Shown: positions 25,133-35,376 of the stretch, one piece after another
How the letters are laid out: the number at the start of each line of letters is the position of its first letter
Numbering within the stretch: the first letter of the stretch is position 1
Assembly: GCA_036897485.1 (NCBI GenBank)
Contig: JAYMTF010000358.1
Span: 1 to 38,566 of the forward strand
Origin: Pelargonium nanum
Taxonomy: Eukaryota > Streptophyta > Magnoliopsida > Geraniales > Geraniaceae
Direction of reading: 5' to 3'
Length of the DNA stretch: 38,566 nt
Position numbers and translations under genes: made by a program
Notes under the pieces: model-generated
What the model saw: only the letters and a program-made list of their open reading frames with translations
The model's database searches: none
What the model was told of the DNA's origin: nothing

Positions 25133-26504
25133 ATGTCTCCGACGACTAGGTGGTGTCCGACGCCGGAGCAACTGATGATCTTGGAGGAGATGTACAGGGG
25201 AGGGATCAGGACTCCCAATGCTACGCAGATACAGAAGATCACTGCCCATCTCGCCAACTATGGCAGGGTCGAAGGCAAGAACGTGTTTTACTGGTTTCAG
25301 AACCACAAGGCCAGAGACCGCCAAAAGCTCCGGCGGAAGCTCAGCAAGCAGTTCCAGCTCCACCACCACCACCAGCTTAAGCAACACCACATCAACCACC
25401 ACCTGCTTCATTACCTCGGCTCCGCTCAGCCTCTGCCGCCACCGCCACCGCCTATGGCGACCTCTCCGGTTTCTGCTCTCCAACATCTTGGATTTTACAA
25501 CGCTGCCACCTTTCTTCCCCCTCAGGTACGTTAATCATTCATAGTTGATCATATCACAAACTTAATTATGCGCGTATCGTACTCCAATCTGTCTCGGAAT
25601 CAGTATATTCATTTCTATTTTGAGAAAAATTAACCAGAAATTTGTTGGGGTGATATATTCACGATCATATGTTATAACAAATTCAAAAAAAATCAACAGA
25701 AACATGACACTCACTATCTCCGTAATAAAGTTATGATTTCATAAGTTTTTCACGAAACAAACATATTTATAGACAGATGAAATAACTAACTTTGCCGTTT
25801 TCATTTTTTTTTCAAAAATTTCACGACACTCATTTTAGAACTGAAGTATATATATATTGGGAAAGTCTAGGTTGTTGATGTAATGTCTTACCTTGTTGAA
25901 CTTGAATCTTAAAACACACAATTACATTATAGTGAGTCCAATCCACTTACATTGAACCATTATCATTTTCTTAATTGAATGTGCTGTATATTCACTTTGT
26001 TCTATTCATGAACAGCAATATGAAAAATTGAGTACCCTCTCAACTTCCTTACCGTTTTAAAACTGTACAGAATTTAATATACGGACATGTGGCCTAGAAA
26101 TTAATTGCCGATGTGGACGTATCCGAGAAAGCAAATAAAGAAGAGAATGTACAACACAACAGTGAACAATCTGATCAATTCTTTTTTATTTTCTTGTGTA
26201 ATTAATTAACATGTTGATTTTACTAATCGAGCAGATCCATGGGGGCCTGGGAGGAGCTGGACTCGTGGAAAACACAATGTCACAAATAATAAACAACAAC
26301 AACAACGTTTGTAATAAGGTTGTGGAAATTAGTTCAGATGATGATGAAGAAAAGAAGAAAATGGAGATGGAGATGAGAAAGTACAAGCAAAACCAAGCTG
26401 ATTGGATGATGATGATGATGATGGAGGTGCCATGTTGTGCTACTACAAAACCCATTAAAACCCTAGAGCTCTTTCCATTAACAGCTACAAATTTGAAAGA
26501 GTAG
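25133..26504 (+). CDS. WOX3: WUSCHEL-related homeobox 3 (PRESSED FLOWER type)
   Basis: WOX3/PRS is a nuclear transcription factor that recruits founder cells at lateral-organ margins and promotes blade and sepal-edge growth. Exons 25133-25525 (131 codons) and 26235-26504 (89 codons plus TAG) flank a 709-bp GT-AG intron and give 220 aa, against 244 in Arabidopsis. The start [14 protein letters not shown] is the WOX3 N-terminus. The WOX homeodomain spans residues ~5-68, with the recognition helix [14 protein letters not shown]. His-rich and Pro-rich linkers follow, then an Asn run, an acidic/Lys patch and [11 protein letters not shown], which parallels the DWMMMM of PRS. The WUS box TLELFPL is at residues 207-213 and contains an LxLxPL-like repressor motif. 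The overall pattern excludes WOX1, WOX4 and WOX5. Confidence 0.93.
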
Positions 26505-27902
26505 CTATAAGCTAAAGATATTATAAAAATAATTAACCCAACTCAGGTCCTAGCTAATTAATAATATTATAATAATTAATTAGTTTAGATATATATATTG
26601 TACCATATGTATCCAGAAGCCAACTAGCTTGTACTGCAAAAAGATCTGTAACTTTATTTCTAGCTATATTATCAAGTTTAAAAAAATTTGAAAATGTCTG
26701 CAGTGATTTGTCAATTCTCTTGGTTTCTGTAACTATATATTTTTATTCATGAGTGTGTTTATTGTAGTATGAGATTGAAGAAGAGGAAGAGAAGAATTGG
26801 AAAGATCTCTTTTGTCTAATGAGTAATGTAAGTACTGGACCTACCAGTGCATTACTGTTGTGTATGGTTCCAAATTAGAATTTTTGTTTTTATAATAATA
26901 TTTATATTCTCATTGGGCTCTCTGAGAATGGTAAGTCCAATTTTTTTTTTTTTTAATAATTCATCGTCTTGTTCAAGAAGATGATGATGATGTTGGTGAT
27001 GATCAGCTAGTTTGTCCCCTTGTTTATTGTTGATGGACAAAATATATACAAAATACATATATATATCATGTAGTGTAGTCAGGTTGTAGATATGGTCAGC
27101 TTTTGTTTGGTCTTGGACCTTTCATAAAAGTCAAATTACTCAAAACATGAAACTGAGATGAGATAGGTCTTGGTCATGTCTTATTATAGGGCTTCAAGCA
27201 TCTCATGATTTTACCAAATTAGCACTTCAAATTGAGAACATCTTCTTCTCAAGTCACACAAGAAACAATATTACTGAAGCTATATAACTAGATTGATGCC
27301 ACTTCAGTCTAATCATCAGGATCATATATGTTGTCATTGATTCTCTAATATAAAAAAAAAATCATTTCCTTAGAAAAACACTCCAACCATGTATAATTAG
27401 CAACTTATCAAGTTTAGAGTCGAGTTTTTTTAATCAAATTTGACTTGCGAGTTATTCAGATCTTCTGTGTTAGATCAGAATTGCAAGTATTACGTATAAA
27501 ATGTATATGTGAACACAAATCTCACATGCTCATATTCAGATTTAAATTTTCAGTAACAAAAATTGATGAAATTGTAATCATAATGTTGAAAAATACATCT
27601 TGCTATCACTAACACCTTGTTTAAAATTTGTAACACTCCTTGAAGCTTACTACTCGTATTTGTTTCCAGTTAAAAACTATCCATTCTCTATCGCCCTGAA
27701 ATTTTAATCAAATCAGATCGATTTTAAATTGAAATAATTTCAGATGTCCGCATGTTTGGATCCAAATCATCAGCTCAACCAACATTGTAACAAAGATACA
27801 AATGAACCCCTTAGCACATCAACGTTATTATTTATTAAAAAAAGGTAAAAATTCTTAACTTAAGAAAGTGGTAAACCCAATAGAAAGACCTATACACAAA
27901 GC
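26505..27902. other. Intergenic DNA between WOX3 and the ATS3-like gene
   Basis: This includes the WOX3 3' UTR (AT-rich, with TATATAT runs) and the downstream flank of the converging ATS3-like gene. Open frames are short and low in complexity. No RNA gene or transposon end was recognised. Confidence 0.45.
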
Positions 27903-27908
27903 TTTATT
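27903..27908 (-). terminator. Polyadenylation signal of the ATS3-like gene
   Basis: TTTATT on the plus strand is AATAAA on the minus strand, 22 bp beyond the stop codon of the ATS3-like gene. It is the canonical near-upstream element, though a close one. Confidence 0.5.
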
Positions 27909-27929
27909 ACAAATTTACACATACATTGT

Positions 27930-29032
27930 TTAATGCAGCTTTTTAGCAAAAACCTTCCTGGTGTGCTTGATCCCAAAAGGAGTGACCTCTCTGTCACACT
28001 CATCGGAGCCGTGCCAAACATGCCTGGGAAGGAACCGCCGGAAATAGAAGTAGTCGGAGCTGAGATGCGAGTGCGATCCTTCCAAGATCCGCACTTGGAC
28101 GAACCCGGGTCGCCAATCGTCGGCTCCGGCCACCTTCAGGTAGAGGTAACAGATGGGCGAGTCGACGCATTGACCCGTGACTCGGAACTCGTCCACCATG
28201 CAAGCTTGAAATGGTCGTCTAGGCACGTCGTCGAGAACCAGTGGGTCCAATGGGTCCACCCTCCTGAGGTGCCTCGAGTTGAGACGGTGCACCAATACAT
28301 CGTTAGATTTGGTGTCGCCGAACCTTAGGCTCACGTGGTTCGACGTCTCGGCTCCTTTGGTGCATGATGTTTCCACCGTGATTGCGTACGTGCAATTTCC
28401 CTGAAATTTCAGAACCAGATATGGCGACATGTAATTTTTATAAAATTATAAATACGATAAGTTACTTATAGTCGTGTTCATCAAGATGTTTTAAAGTGTT
28501 GGACACGTTACACACATTCATTTAAAAAATTATTAACAAATTTAGGAAAAAAGACAAATCAAATGTCCGATTGACATGTATTTATAAAGTGTTCGAGTGT
28601 CAAATTACCAGATACGTATTGAACGATAATATATTGAGTAGATGAAAGTGCCTATGCATCATGGTTATCACTAGCTTACAGTTTGGATCAGAATGAAAAT
28701 GAAGTTTTGTTGGACAATAAACTAATGATGTGGGAATCAGAGAAGCAATTCCGATTTTTATCGGATTTACCGGATTCGGGTTCAAAAGGCCTAATCCAAA
28801 CCTGACTCGAAAAGAGTGTGGCTGAGGATATCGGATTGGGTTTCGGGTTTCATGTATAAAACAAGTGGTTTCATTCGGATTTGCTCAATCTAAAACTCGA
28901 AAAATGCGGAACAGATTTTGAGTGTCCGCGTGATGTTACCTTATACTGAATGGCTTGGCCTCCGGCAACAACAGCAAACAGAAGGATGCAACAAGCCAAT
29001 GATGAGGCTTTACTGCTCTGATTCAATCCCAT
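27930..29032 (-). CDS. Embryo-specific protein ATS3-like, secreted
   Basis: This is a member of the ATS3 (embryo-specific protein 3) family of small, Cys-rich, PLAT/LH2-like secreted proteins. Their biochemical role is not established; Arabidopsis ATS3 is expressed in developing seeds. Two minus-strand exons, 29032-28940 (31 codons) and 28400-27930 (156 codons plus TAA), join in phase 0 to 187 aa. Exon 1 encodes a signal peptide (hydrophobic core ACCILLFAVVAGG, likely cut near GGQA). The mature part shows the family pattern NCTYAITVETSCTKG, then SLRFGD, QACMVDEFRVTGQC, ICYLYL and FLPRHVWHGSDEC, with six Cys suited to disulphides. The basic C-terminal tail (KHTRKVFAKKLH) is longer than in many members. 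TATATAAA lies at 29108-29101. The 539-bp intron carries a dispersed repeat copy. Confidence 0.85.
28760..28860. repeat. Dispersed repeat copy in the ATS3-like intron
   Basis: It shares an AAAAGGCxTAATCCAAAC core and GGGTTTC-rich flanks with 29480-29590 and, more distantly, with 23460-23545. It is noncoding. The family is unidentified; it is probably a decayed transposon. Confidence 0.45.
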
Positions 29033-29100
29033 ACTCAATCGATCTCTCTTATTTTTCTTTTCTTAACCTCAAATATAGATTTTGGCTTAGTCCATTAGAG

Positions 29101-29108
29101 TTTATATA
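29101..29108 (-). promoter_or_regulatory. TATA box of the ATS3-like gene
   Basis: Read on the minus strand this is TATATAAA, about 70 bp upstream of the ATG at 29032, which gives a leader of about 40 nt. It supports the choice of exon 1. Confidence 0.6.
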
Positions 29109-29109
29109 G

Positions 29110-30924
29110 TTTTTTTTAACCTTTACAAATGATAACAAAAAATTTATTGAAAAATCATATAGTAGTACTTTACTTGGCCAACTCAAAAAGTTGATATTCT
29201 CATTATCACTGTAGTAAAATATGTGCCTGTAAGTTCAAATAGGTTACTTGACTTTCACTTATGCTCTTTTTTCCAAGGTAATACAGAATTTTGTCATTCC
29301 CTCTAATATTTCTCTTTATTAGGGCAAAGCATCTTTATTTATCCTAATTATGAATTATAGTTTACTTTATCTTCTTTTTTTCTTTTAATTAAGCTAGATT
29401 CCTTAAGTATGAGAAAGTATAGACGCACGGATGGTGGAGGGAAGCATGCATTGCCGCATAGGCACTGGTCTATGTTAGAGTCGAGTTTTTCCGAATGCAA
29501 ATTTAAAAGGCATAATCCAAACTCAATCTGAAAGGGATGAAGGTTACAAATTTTTGGTCGGGTTTCAAGGTTTCCGCATACAATGTGTGGGTACAGGTTG
29601 TCCGACACTACTTGAAAAATGATTAGATTCATTTTATGCAATTCGAACTTAATAATGTGGATCAAGTTTTAGGTGTCGGGAGTTTGAAGCTACTCTCATT
29701 TATTTTTTTCTTCTAAGATTTGGGCTACAATAAAATAATCACAGCTAGGAAAGGCCCAACACTAGGCCCTGAACATCTACAAGCAATTTATACACACTTT
29801 TGACAAACAAAATGATACTATATATAGTAGTAGTAATAGATAGGCATTGAGAGAATTGAGATACAAGATTTTGTAGGTAAGGTTTGTGATTTGAAGCTTC
29901 TCTTTTACTACAACAACACTATTGATTTTAATCATATGTTGTTAATGAAAATGACTAAAATTGAGCACTGTCCTCTTCCAACTAATGACAGAGTTACTAG
30001 ATTAGATACAAACCTTGTCATTTGCTTTCTAACCAAGATTGTGTAACCAGCATTCGATAGTTACATTTCCACAGATCAAGACTGCGACTCTCTCACACCC
30101 CATCACCATTGAAACAAAACTATTCCTAGTAGTTCTTTATAATTTCCTCACATTTTAATTCCATTTTACAAGCAATCAAATTAACAACACCTTTTAAGTA
30201 AACAAACAAATAAACTTAAGTTGTGAGCTAGTGTGGGCATTCATGGAAGTGTTCATTTCACTTCTGGTTGTGGTTGGCTAGCTGTGAAAACTAGTTGTTA
30301 GTCGGTTAAGATCAATTATTTAAAACTGCACTAATCTGGACCGTTCAGTCACATTGATTTTTAAGTTCCTTTCTGTAAAACAAGACTCTTCTTGACCGAA
30401 ATTCCTCTGGCGCTTAAACGCTTATTTGAGTTGTCTACTTTAAATGTTTATAGTTATTCCTGCGCTTCAAACTTTCAGGATCTTGTAGACATTTTAGAAC
30501 ATAGAAATTATATTAGGTGACTTTTGTCGTTACATGAATTTTTTTTCTTGCATCATTTAGCCTTTGTATCATGTCTAGAATTTACGATAAGGTCCCCCCT
30601 ACATCCCCTTCTTCATTTAGGTATTATCTTTCGATTTTGTTAATAAACTGGTAGGGGTCCATGTGGACCATGCCAAAACCCTCACCCCCTAAGACGGATT
30701 CATAATAAATAAAAAAACTTCCAATCCGTCATTTACAACATTGGCTAAGATCATGTAACATAATTACTAAGAGGGATACAATTTTACATCAAAATTAAAA
30801 AGATTGATTGTCTTTGACATCACTCTAAAGTTGTTCTAACAGCAAGTTTTATGTTCTCTTCTACTATGATTTTCACACTTCTCCAATCACATATAATTAA
30901 AAACTACACACCATTCCATCACAT
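29110..30924. other. Intergenic DNA between the ATS3-like and laccase genes
   Basis: These are divergent promoters for the ATS3-like gene (minus) and the laccase gene (plus). A CATGCA (RY-type) motif lies at 29445-29450. No further gene is supported; the open frames are short and unlike known proteins. Confidence 0.45.
29480..29590. repeat. Dispersed repeat copy upstream of the ATS3-like gene
   Basis: It shares AAAAGGCxTAATCCAAAC with the intron copy at 28760-28860, and an AAATTT-GGT-TTCAAGG block with 23460-23545. Copies of one family therefore flank and enter the ATS3-like gene. Confidence 0.45.
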
Positions 30925-30940
30925 ACCTACTCAACCAAAC
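30925..30940 (+). promoter_or_regulatory. Two AC/SMRE-type MYB sites of the laccase promoter
   Basis: ACCTACT (30925-30931) and ACCAAAC (30934-30940) both fit ACC(A/T)A(A/C)(T/C), the secondary-wall MYB-responsive element bound by MYB46/MYB83 and close to the lignin AC elements. They sit 20-35 bp upstream of the TATA box. This fits a lignin laccase switched on in cells making secondary walls. Binding itself is inferred. Confidence 0.5.
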
Positions 30941-30959
30941 ACCCCATTCTTCGCCTCCC

Positions 30960-30966
30960 TATATAT
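30960..30966 (+). promoter_or_regulatory. TATA box of the laccase gene
   Basis: TATATAT in the context CCCTATATATGC lies 77 bp upstream of the predicted ATG at 31043, leaving a leader of roughly 45-50 nt. Confidence 0.6.
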
Positions 30967-31042
30967 GCACTCCAACGTAGACCTACACTCACAGCATTTT
31001 CTTGCTTAAAACTGAAATAATTAGCAACGTACGTACCAGAAT

Positions 31043-33364
31043 ATGGGTTCATTTTCGGGAGCCTTTGCCTTGCTTTTGTCGTTGGTTGCCACCTTGTGCT
31101 TCCTTCCTGAAATCGCAATTGCTAAGGATCATGATGGTGTAACAAGACACTACAAGTTTGATGTATGTCATGAACATTTTATACTGTCAAGCTAATATAG
31201 CATTGAGTGTTTCGCTATCTTTTTCCACTTTCAGTTCCCTTTTAATGACTTGCAAATATTTATCTTGTTTGCAGATCAAGCTGCAGAATGTGACTCGGCT
31301 CTGCCACACCAAGACTATTGTGACAGTAAATGGCGAGTTTCCTGGACCTCGCATAATGGCTAGAGAGGGTGACCGTCTACTTATCCAAGTGGTTAACCAT
31401 GTCCAAAACAATATCTCTATTCATTGGTGCGTATGTAACTAATTATCCATGTTTGGTTATATCAGAAACCATTTAGTAACATCTTAAATAAAATGCATGC
31501 TAATTATGTTTTCAATGCATCAATCAGGCATGGCATTCGACAGCTTCAGACCGGATGGGCTGATGGACCTGCATATGTCACCCAATGCCCTATACAAACA
31601 GGGCAGAGTTATGTGTATAACTACACAATAGTTGGTCAGAGAGGCACTCTTTTCTGGCATGCTCATATCTCATGGCTAAGAGCAACCGTTTACGGCCCAA
31701 TAGTCATTCTTCCCAAGCGCAATGTTTCCTATCCATTTACCAAACCCTACAGGGAATTTCCTATAATCTTCGGTAACTAACTCACTATTCAACTATGAAT
31801 CATCAATTGTGTAGTGAGACAACAGGTTAAAAGATTGACCAATCATGTTCATGTATTTAAAATTTCAGGAGAGTGGTGGAATGCAGATCCTGAGGCAGTC
31901 ATTAGCCAAGCCCTCCAAACTGGTGGAGGTCCAAATGTTTCTGATGCTTACACAATGAATGGATTGCCAGGACCATTATACAACTGCTCTGCCAAAGGTT
32001 TTTATTTATGCTAATACAAAATGAGCACTATATTATTTTTCTACTGTATAAAATGTTTTAATGCATATTTATATAAATGGGTCTTCACAGACACATTCAG
32101 GCTCAAGGTGAAGCCAGGGAAGACGTACCTTCTCCGTCTGATCAATGCTGCACTGAATGATGAACTCTTCTTTAGTATTGCTAACCACAGCCTCACAGTT
32201 GTTGAAGCAGATGCTGTTTATGTTAAACCCTTTGAGACCAAGACGATTCTCATTGCACCAGGACAGACCACAAATGTTCTTCTCAAGACAAAACCACACT
32301 TCCCAAATGCTACTTTCCTCATGACAGCAAGGCCATACGTGACCGGCCTAGGCACTTTTGACAATTCCACTGTTGCTGGTGTCCTAAAATACCACACCCT
32401 TCATTCAACTGCTTCAACCAAGAAGCTTCCCCTATTCAAACCAAGTTTACCTGTTCTCAATGACACCTCCTTCGCGACCAAATTTACAAGTAAACTCCGC
32501 AGTCTAGCTAGTGCCCAGTTCCCTGCTAATGTCCCCAAAACTGTTGATAAGCACTTTTTCTTCACAATAAGCCTTGGAACAACCCCATGCCAGCAGCATA
32601 ACCAGACCTGTCAAGGACCAAATGGAACCATGTTTGCAGCTTCTGTCAATAACATATCTTTTGCTCTTCCAACCACAGCCATGCTCCAAGCCCACTTCAC
32701 TGGGGAATCAAATGGTGTTTACTCCCCCAACTTTCCAACCAACCCAATGTTTGCATTTAACTATACAGGCACTCCACCCAACAATACGATGGTGAGCAAT
32801 GGAACCAAGCTTGTGATTCTCCCATATAACACCAGTGTTGAGCTAGTTTTGCAGGACACAAGCATCCTTGGTGCAGAAAGCCATCCTCTCCATTTGCATG
32901 GCTTCAACTTCTTTGTTGTTGGACAGGGCTTTGGTAACTTTGATCCTAACAAGGACCCTGCAAAATTCAATCTCATTGACCCTGTTGAAAGAAACACTGT
33001 GGGTGTGCCCTCTGGTGGTTGGGTGGCAATACGGTTCCTAGCAGACAACCCTGGTAAGTACAAGAATCATGTGATATAAAATACAAGTTACATATAATAT
33101 TAGCCTCAGGATATAATATATATAATCAAGACCACACTTTTTATAGAAAAGTTAGTGTCATATATGTTTTGTATTAACTAATAGTATTGTATTTGCTGAT
33201 TTGTTTTTGTATCTGATGATCATGTGATAACAGGGGTATGGTTCATGCATTGCCATCTAGAAATCCACACCAGCTGGGGATTGAAGATGGCTTGGTTAGT
33301 CTTAGATGGGAAGCTTCCCAATGAGAAACTGCTTCCTCCTCCAGCAGATCTTCCCAAGTGTTGA
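31043..33364 (+). CDS. LAC17: Laccase 17-type multicopper oxidase
   Basis: This is a secreted blue-copper p-diphenol:O2 oxidoreductase. LAC17, with LAC4, oxidises monolignols in the cell wall for lignin assembly. Six exons with GT-AG borders (31043-31162, 31275-31426, 31528-31772, 31869-31997, 32091-33053, 33234-33364) total 1740 nt, 579 aa; Arabidopsis LAC17 has 577. Residues 1-27 form a signal peptide ending near EIAIAK. Copper ligands are intact: H90/H92 (IHWHG), H135/H137 (FWHAH), H480/H483/H485 (HPLHLHG) and H542-C543-H544/H548 (HCHLEIH), with Leu553 at the type-1 axial site. There are many N-glycosylation sequons. [27 protein letters not shown] and [10 protein letters not shown] match LAC17 rather than LAC4, and DLPKC is the usual terminus. 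Exon 5 carries a candidate miR397 site. Confidence 0.95.
32140..32160 (+). promoter_or_regulatory. Candidate miR397 target site in the laccase mRNA
   Basis: This segment encodes part of LINAALND, the place where miR397 cuts several plant laccase mRNAs. Against the miR397a sequence I recall, 18 of 21 positions form Watson-Crick pairs, one is a G:U wobble (position 15) and two mismatch (positions 6 and 21). Positions 10-11, where cleavage occurs, are paired. The seed mismatch weakens the prediction. Confidence 0.55.
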
Positions 33365-34341
33365 CACTTTACATACTCAGAGATTTTTATTTATGTTCCC
33401 TGTTATGATTCTAAGACTCCTCTTTTTTTTCTTTTTTTTTTCTGCTCGCACATATAGCATTGACCCGTGTATTTTCTTTTCTTGGCCTATTATGTGAAGC
33501 GAGGGAAAGTGGAAACCGAAGTACTAGAAACCTTTTTGTAACATTCAGATATTAAAATGAAATGAGAATCCTCGATAAAATTGCCAAGATTTTCAAATTC
33601 TATTATTTCATCAGCACCAACTTGATCCGACAGATTTTATTCCAGACTACTAAATTCCAGAAACCTAACACATATGACAAAGTGTCACAAACAAATATCA
33701 GAGAAGACAACTACACACGATAAGAACAAGAATATTATTCACCAATAGCCACCTTTCCAATTGGAGTAGAACTTGCCTCTGGAATCCATGTTTCCTATCA
33801 GGACAGAAGATGTATGGCCAAAATCAGAGTAGGCTTGCAGTTCCTTCCAGCTTTAAGCTTGTCTTCATCACTAATTGTTTCCATAGTCTCTTTGCCAAGA
33901 ATATGGATTTCAGTCTGCCGAAAGCCTGGCATTTAGGAAAACTTTCTCAAATACTTGGCATTGGTTAATTGCTCAATAACTTGGCCTGCAAATCTTGATC
34001 GGTGCATCAAGCAACTCTCACCCCCTCTTTAACTAGTTCTCAATAATATAACTTCTCATCAAACAGATATCAATAACATTTCAATTCAATTACTAAACTT
34101 GGTTTTGAGGCCAAGTTCTATTTAAATGTATCATCATTTGGGAGCTGTAATCAGAACAAGTGCACTAAAATCAGAAGACTTGTGATTTTCTTATGGCTAC
34201 AGATAAAAAACAAAAATGGGAATTATGCCATGAGTCATGGGTGAAAGGAGACACTTGCTTGAAAACAAATACCTTCCTCGTAGAAATAAACTAATCAGCA
34301 GGTTCAGCACAACCTTTTGCACCAAATCATGCTAGGAAGAT
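33365..34341. other. Laccase 3' flank and intergenic DNA
   Basis: The laccase 3' UTR (T-rich, with an ATTAAA-type signal near 33551) is followed by DNA without an intact gene. A coding-like relic on the minus strand lies at 33739-33900. The last ~100 bp form the promoter of the GH18 gene. Confidence 0.45.
33739..33900 (-). pseudogene. Frameshifted coding relic of an unidentified protein
   Basis: On the minus strand one frame reads through protein-like sequence (ELQAYSDFGHTSSVLIGNMD) to a TGA at 33741-33739. A different frame just upstream gives another plausible stretch (ETISDEDKLKAG). The two join only across a frame change near 33850 with no obvious intron. I do not recognise the protein. 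It could be a decayed gene or retrocopy, or a misread exon pair. Confidence 0.3.
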
Positions 34342-34349
34342 TATTTAAA
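34342..34349 (+). promoter_or_regulatory. Upstream TATA box of the GH18 gene
   Basis: TATTTAAA lies 87 bp before the first ATG (34429). A second TATA-like motif, TATAAAT, lies at 34408-34414. If the second were used, transcription would start after 34429 and the ATG at 34456 would be the start. Confidence 0.45.
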
Positions 34350-34428
34350 GGCACCTGCACAAGAAAAACACAAAGCTTTAAAGATAAGAATCTAAGAATT
34401 ATTATTCTATAAATGCCTCCAAAAGAGA

Positions 34429-35376
34429 ATGTCTGACCACAAGCTTCTAAGAGTCATGGATTCTCACAAGTTACTTTTCTCTCTCGTTCTTCAAATTCTC
34501 GTCACTTCATTTTCATCAACCCAGGCAGCTGCGGAAAACTCAAAGCTCTTCAGAGAATACATAGGAGCCGAGTTTAAACATGTTACATTTTCAGATGTAC
34601 CTGTCAATTCTCAAGTTGAATTTCACTTTATCCTCTCCTTTGCTATTGACTACACAACCTCATCATCTAATCCTTCCCCTACCAATGGTGACTTCAATGT
34701 CTTCTGGGATACAACAAGCCTCACTCCCTCTCATGTTTCCTCCATCAAGGGCCAGCATTCGAATGTCAAGGTGGCTATGAGTCTTGGGGGTGATTCCATA
34801 GGTGACAACCAAAGTGTATTCTTCATCCCAACAACAATAAGCTCTTGGGTTAGAAATGCTATTCGTTCAATAACAGAGATAGCAAAGCAGTATAATCTGG
34901 ATGGTATTGATATTGACTACGAACACTTCAAAGCAGATCCTGATACATTTGCAGAGTGCATTGGGCGGCTTTTGTTCTACCTAAAACAGCATGAGGTTGT
35001 ATCATTTGTATCAATAGCACCATATGACGATAACTCTGTTCAGCCACATTACTTGGCTCTGTGGAGGAAATATGGACATCTCATAGACTACGTTAACTTT
35101 CAGTTCTATGCATATGCCAAGGGGACAACTGTTCCTCAATTTTTGAGATACTTTGACGTCCAGAGCTCTAATTATAACGATGGTAAGGTTTTAGTGAGCT
35201 TTTCTACAGATAACAGTGGGGGTCTAAAACCTGAAAATGGATTCTTTGAAGCCTGCAGTCAGCTTAAACAACAGGGAAAGCTTCATGGTATATTTGTTTG
35301 GTCTGCAGATGACTCCAAGGCAGACAATTTTCGTTATGAGAAGCAATCACAAGCCCTTTTGGCTGGCACAAAATGA
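34429..35376 (+). CDS. Secreted GH18 chitinase-like protein (chitinase 2/narbonin type)
   Basis: This is a glycoside hydrolase family 18 TIM-barrel protein of the plant chitinase 2 (tulip bulb chitinase)/narbonin/RuBisCO-associated group. It is intronless, 315 aa from the first ATG or 306 aa from the ATG at 34456. The second start gives a cleaner signal peptide ([13 protein letters not shown], cut near TQAAAE). Barrel motifs run in order: [17 protein letters not shown] (114-121), the catalytic DGIDIDYE (158-165, acid/base Glu165), YVNFQFYAY and IFVWSADDS. The DxxDxDxE signature is complete, so chitin or related N-acetylglucosamine hydrolysis is plausible, unlike narbonins, which have lost activity. 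True substrate and role (defence, storage or wall) are unknown. Confidence 0.88.
   Translation: MSDHKLLRVMDSHKLLFSLVLQILVTSFSSTQAAAENSKLFREYIGAEFKHVTFSDVPVNSQVEFHFILSFAIDYTTSSSNPSPTNGDFNVFWDTTSLTPSHVSSIKGQHSNVKVAMSLGGDSIGDNQSVFFIPTTISSWVRNAIRSITEIAKQYNLDGIDIDYEHFKADPDTFAECIGRLLFYLKQHEVVSFVSIAPYDDNSVQPHYLALWRKYGHLIDYVNFQFYAYAKGTTVPQFLRYFDVQSSNYNDGKVLVSFSTDNSGGLKPENGFFEACSQLKQQGKLHGIFVWSADDSKADNFRYEKQSQALLAGTK

Noticed and set aside
27933..28328. 131-codon plus-strand open frame
   Set aside because: It is the exact antisense of ATS3-like exon 2, whose Cys pattern and signal-peptide exon show the minus strand is coding.
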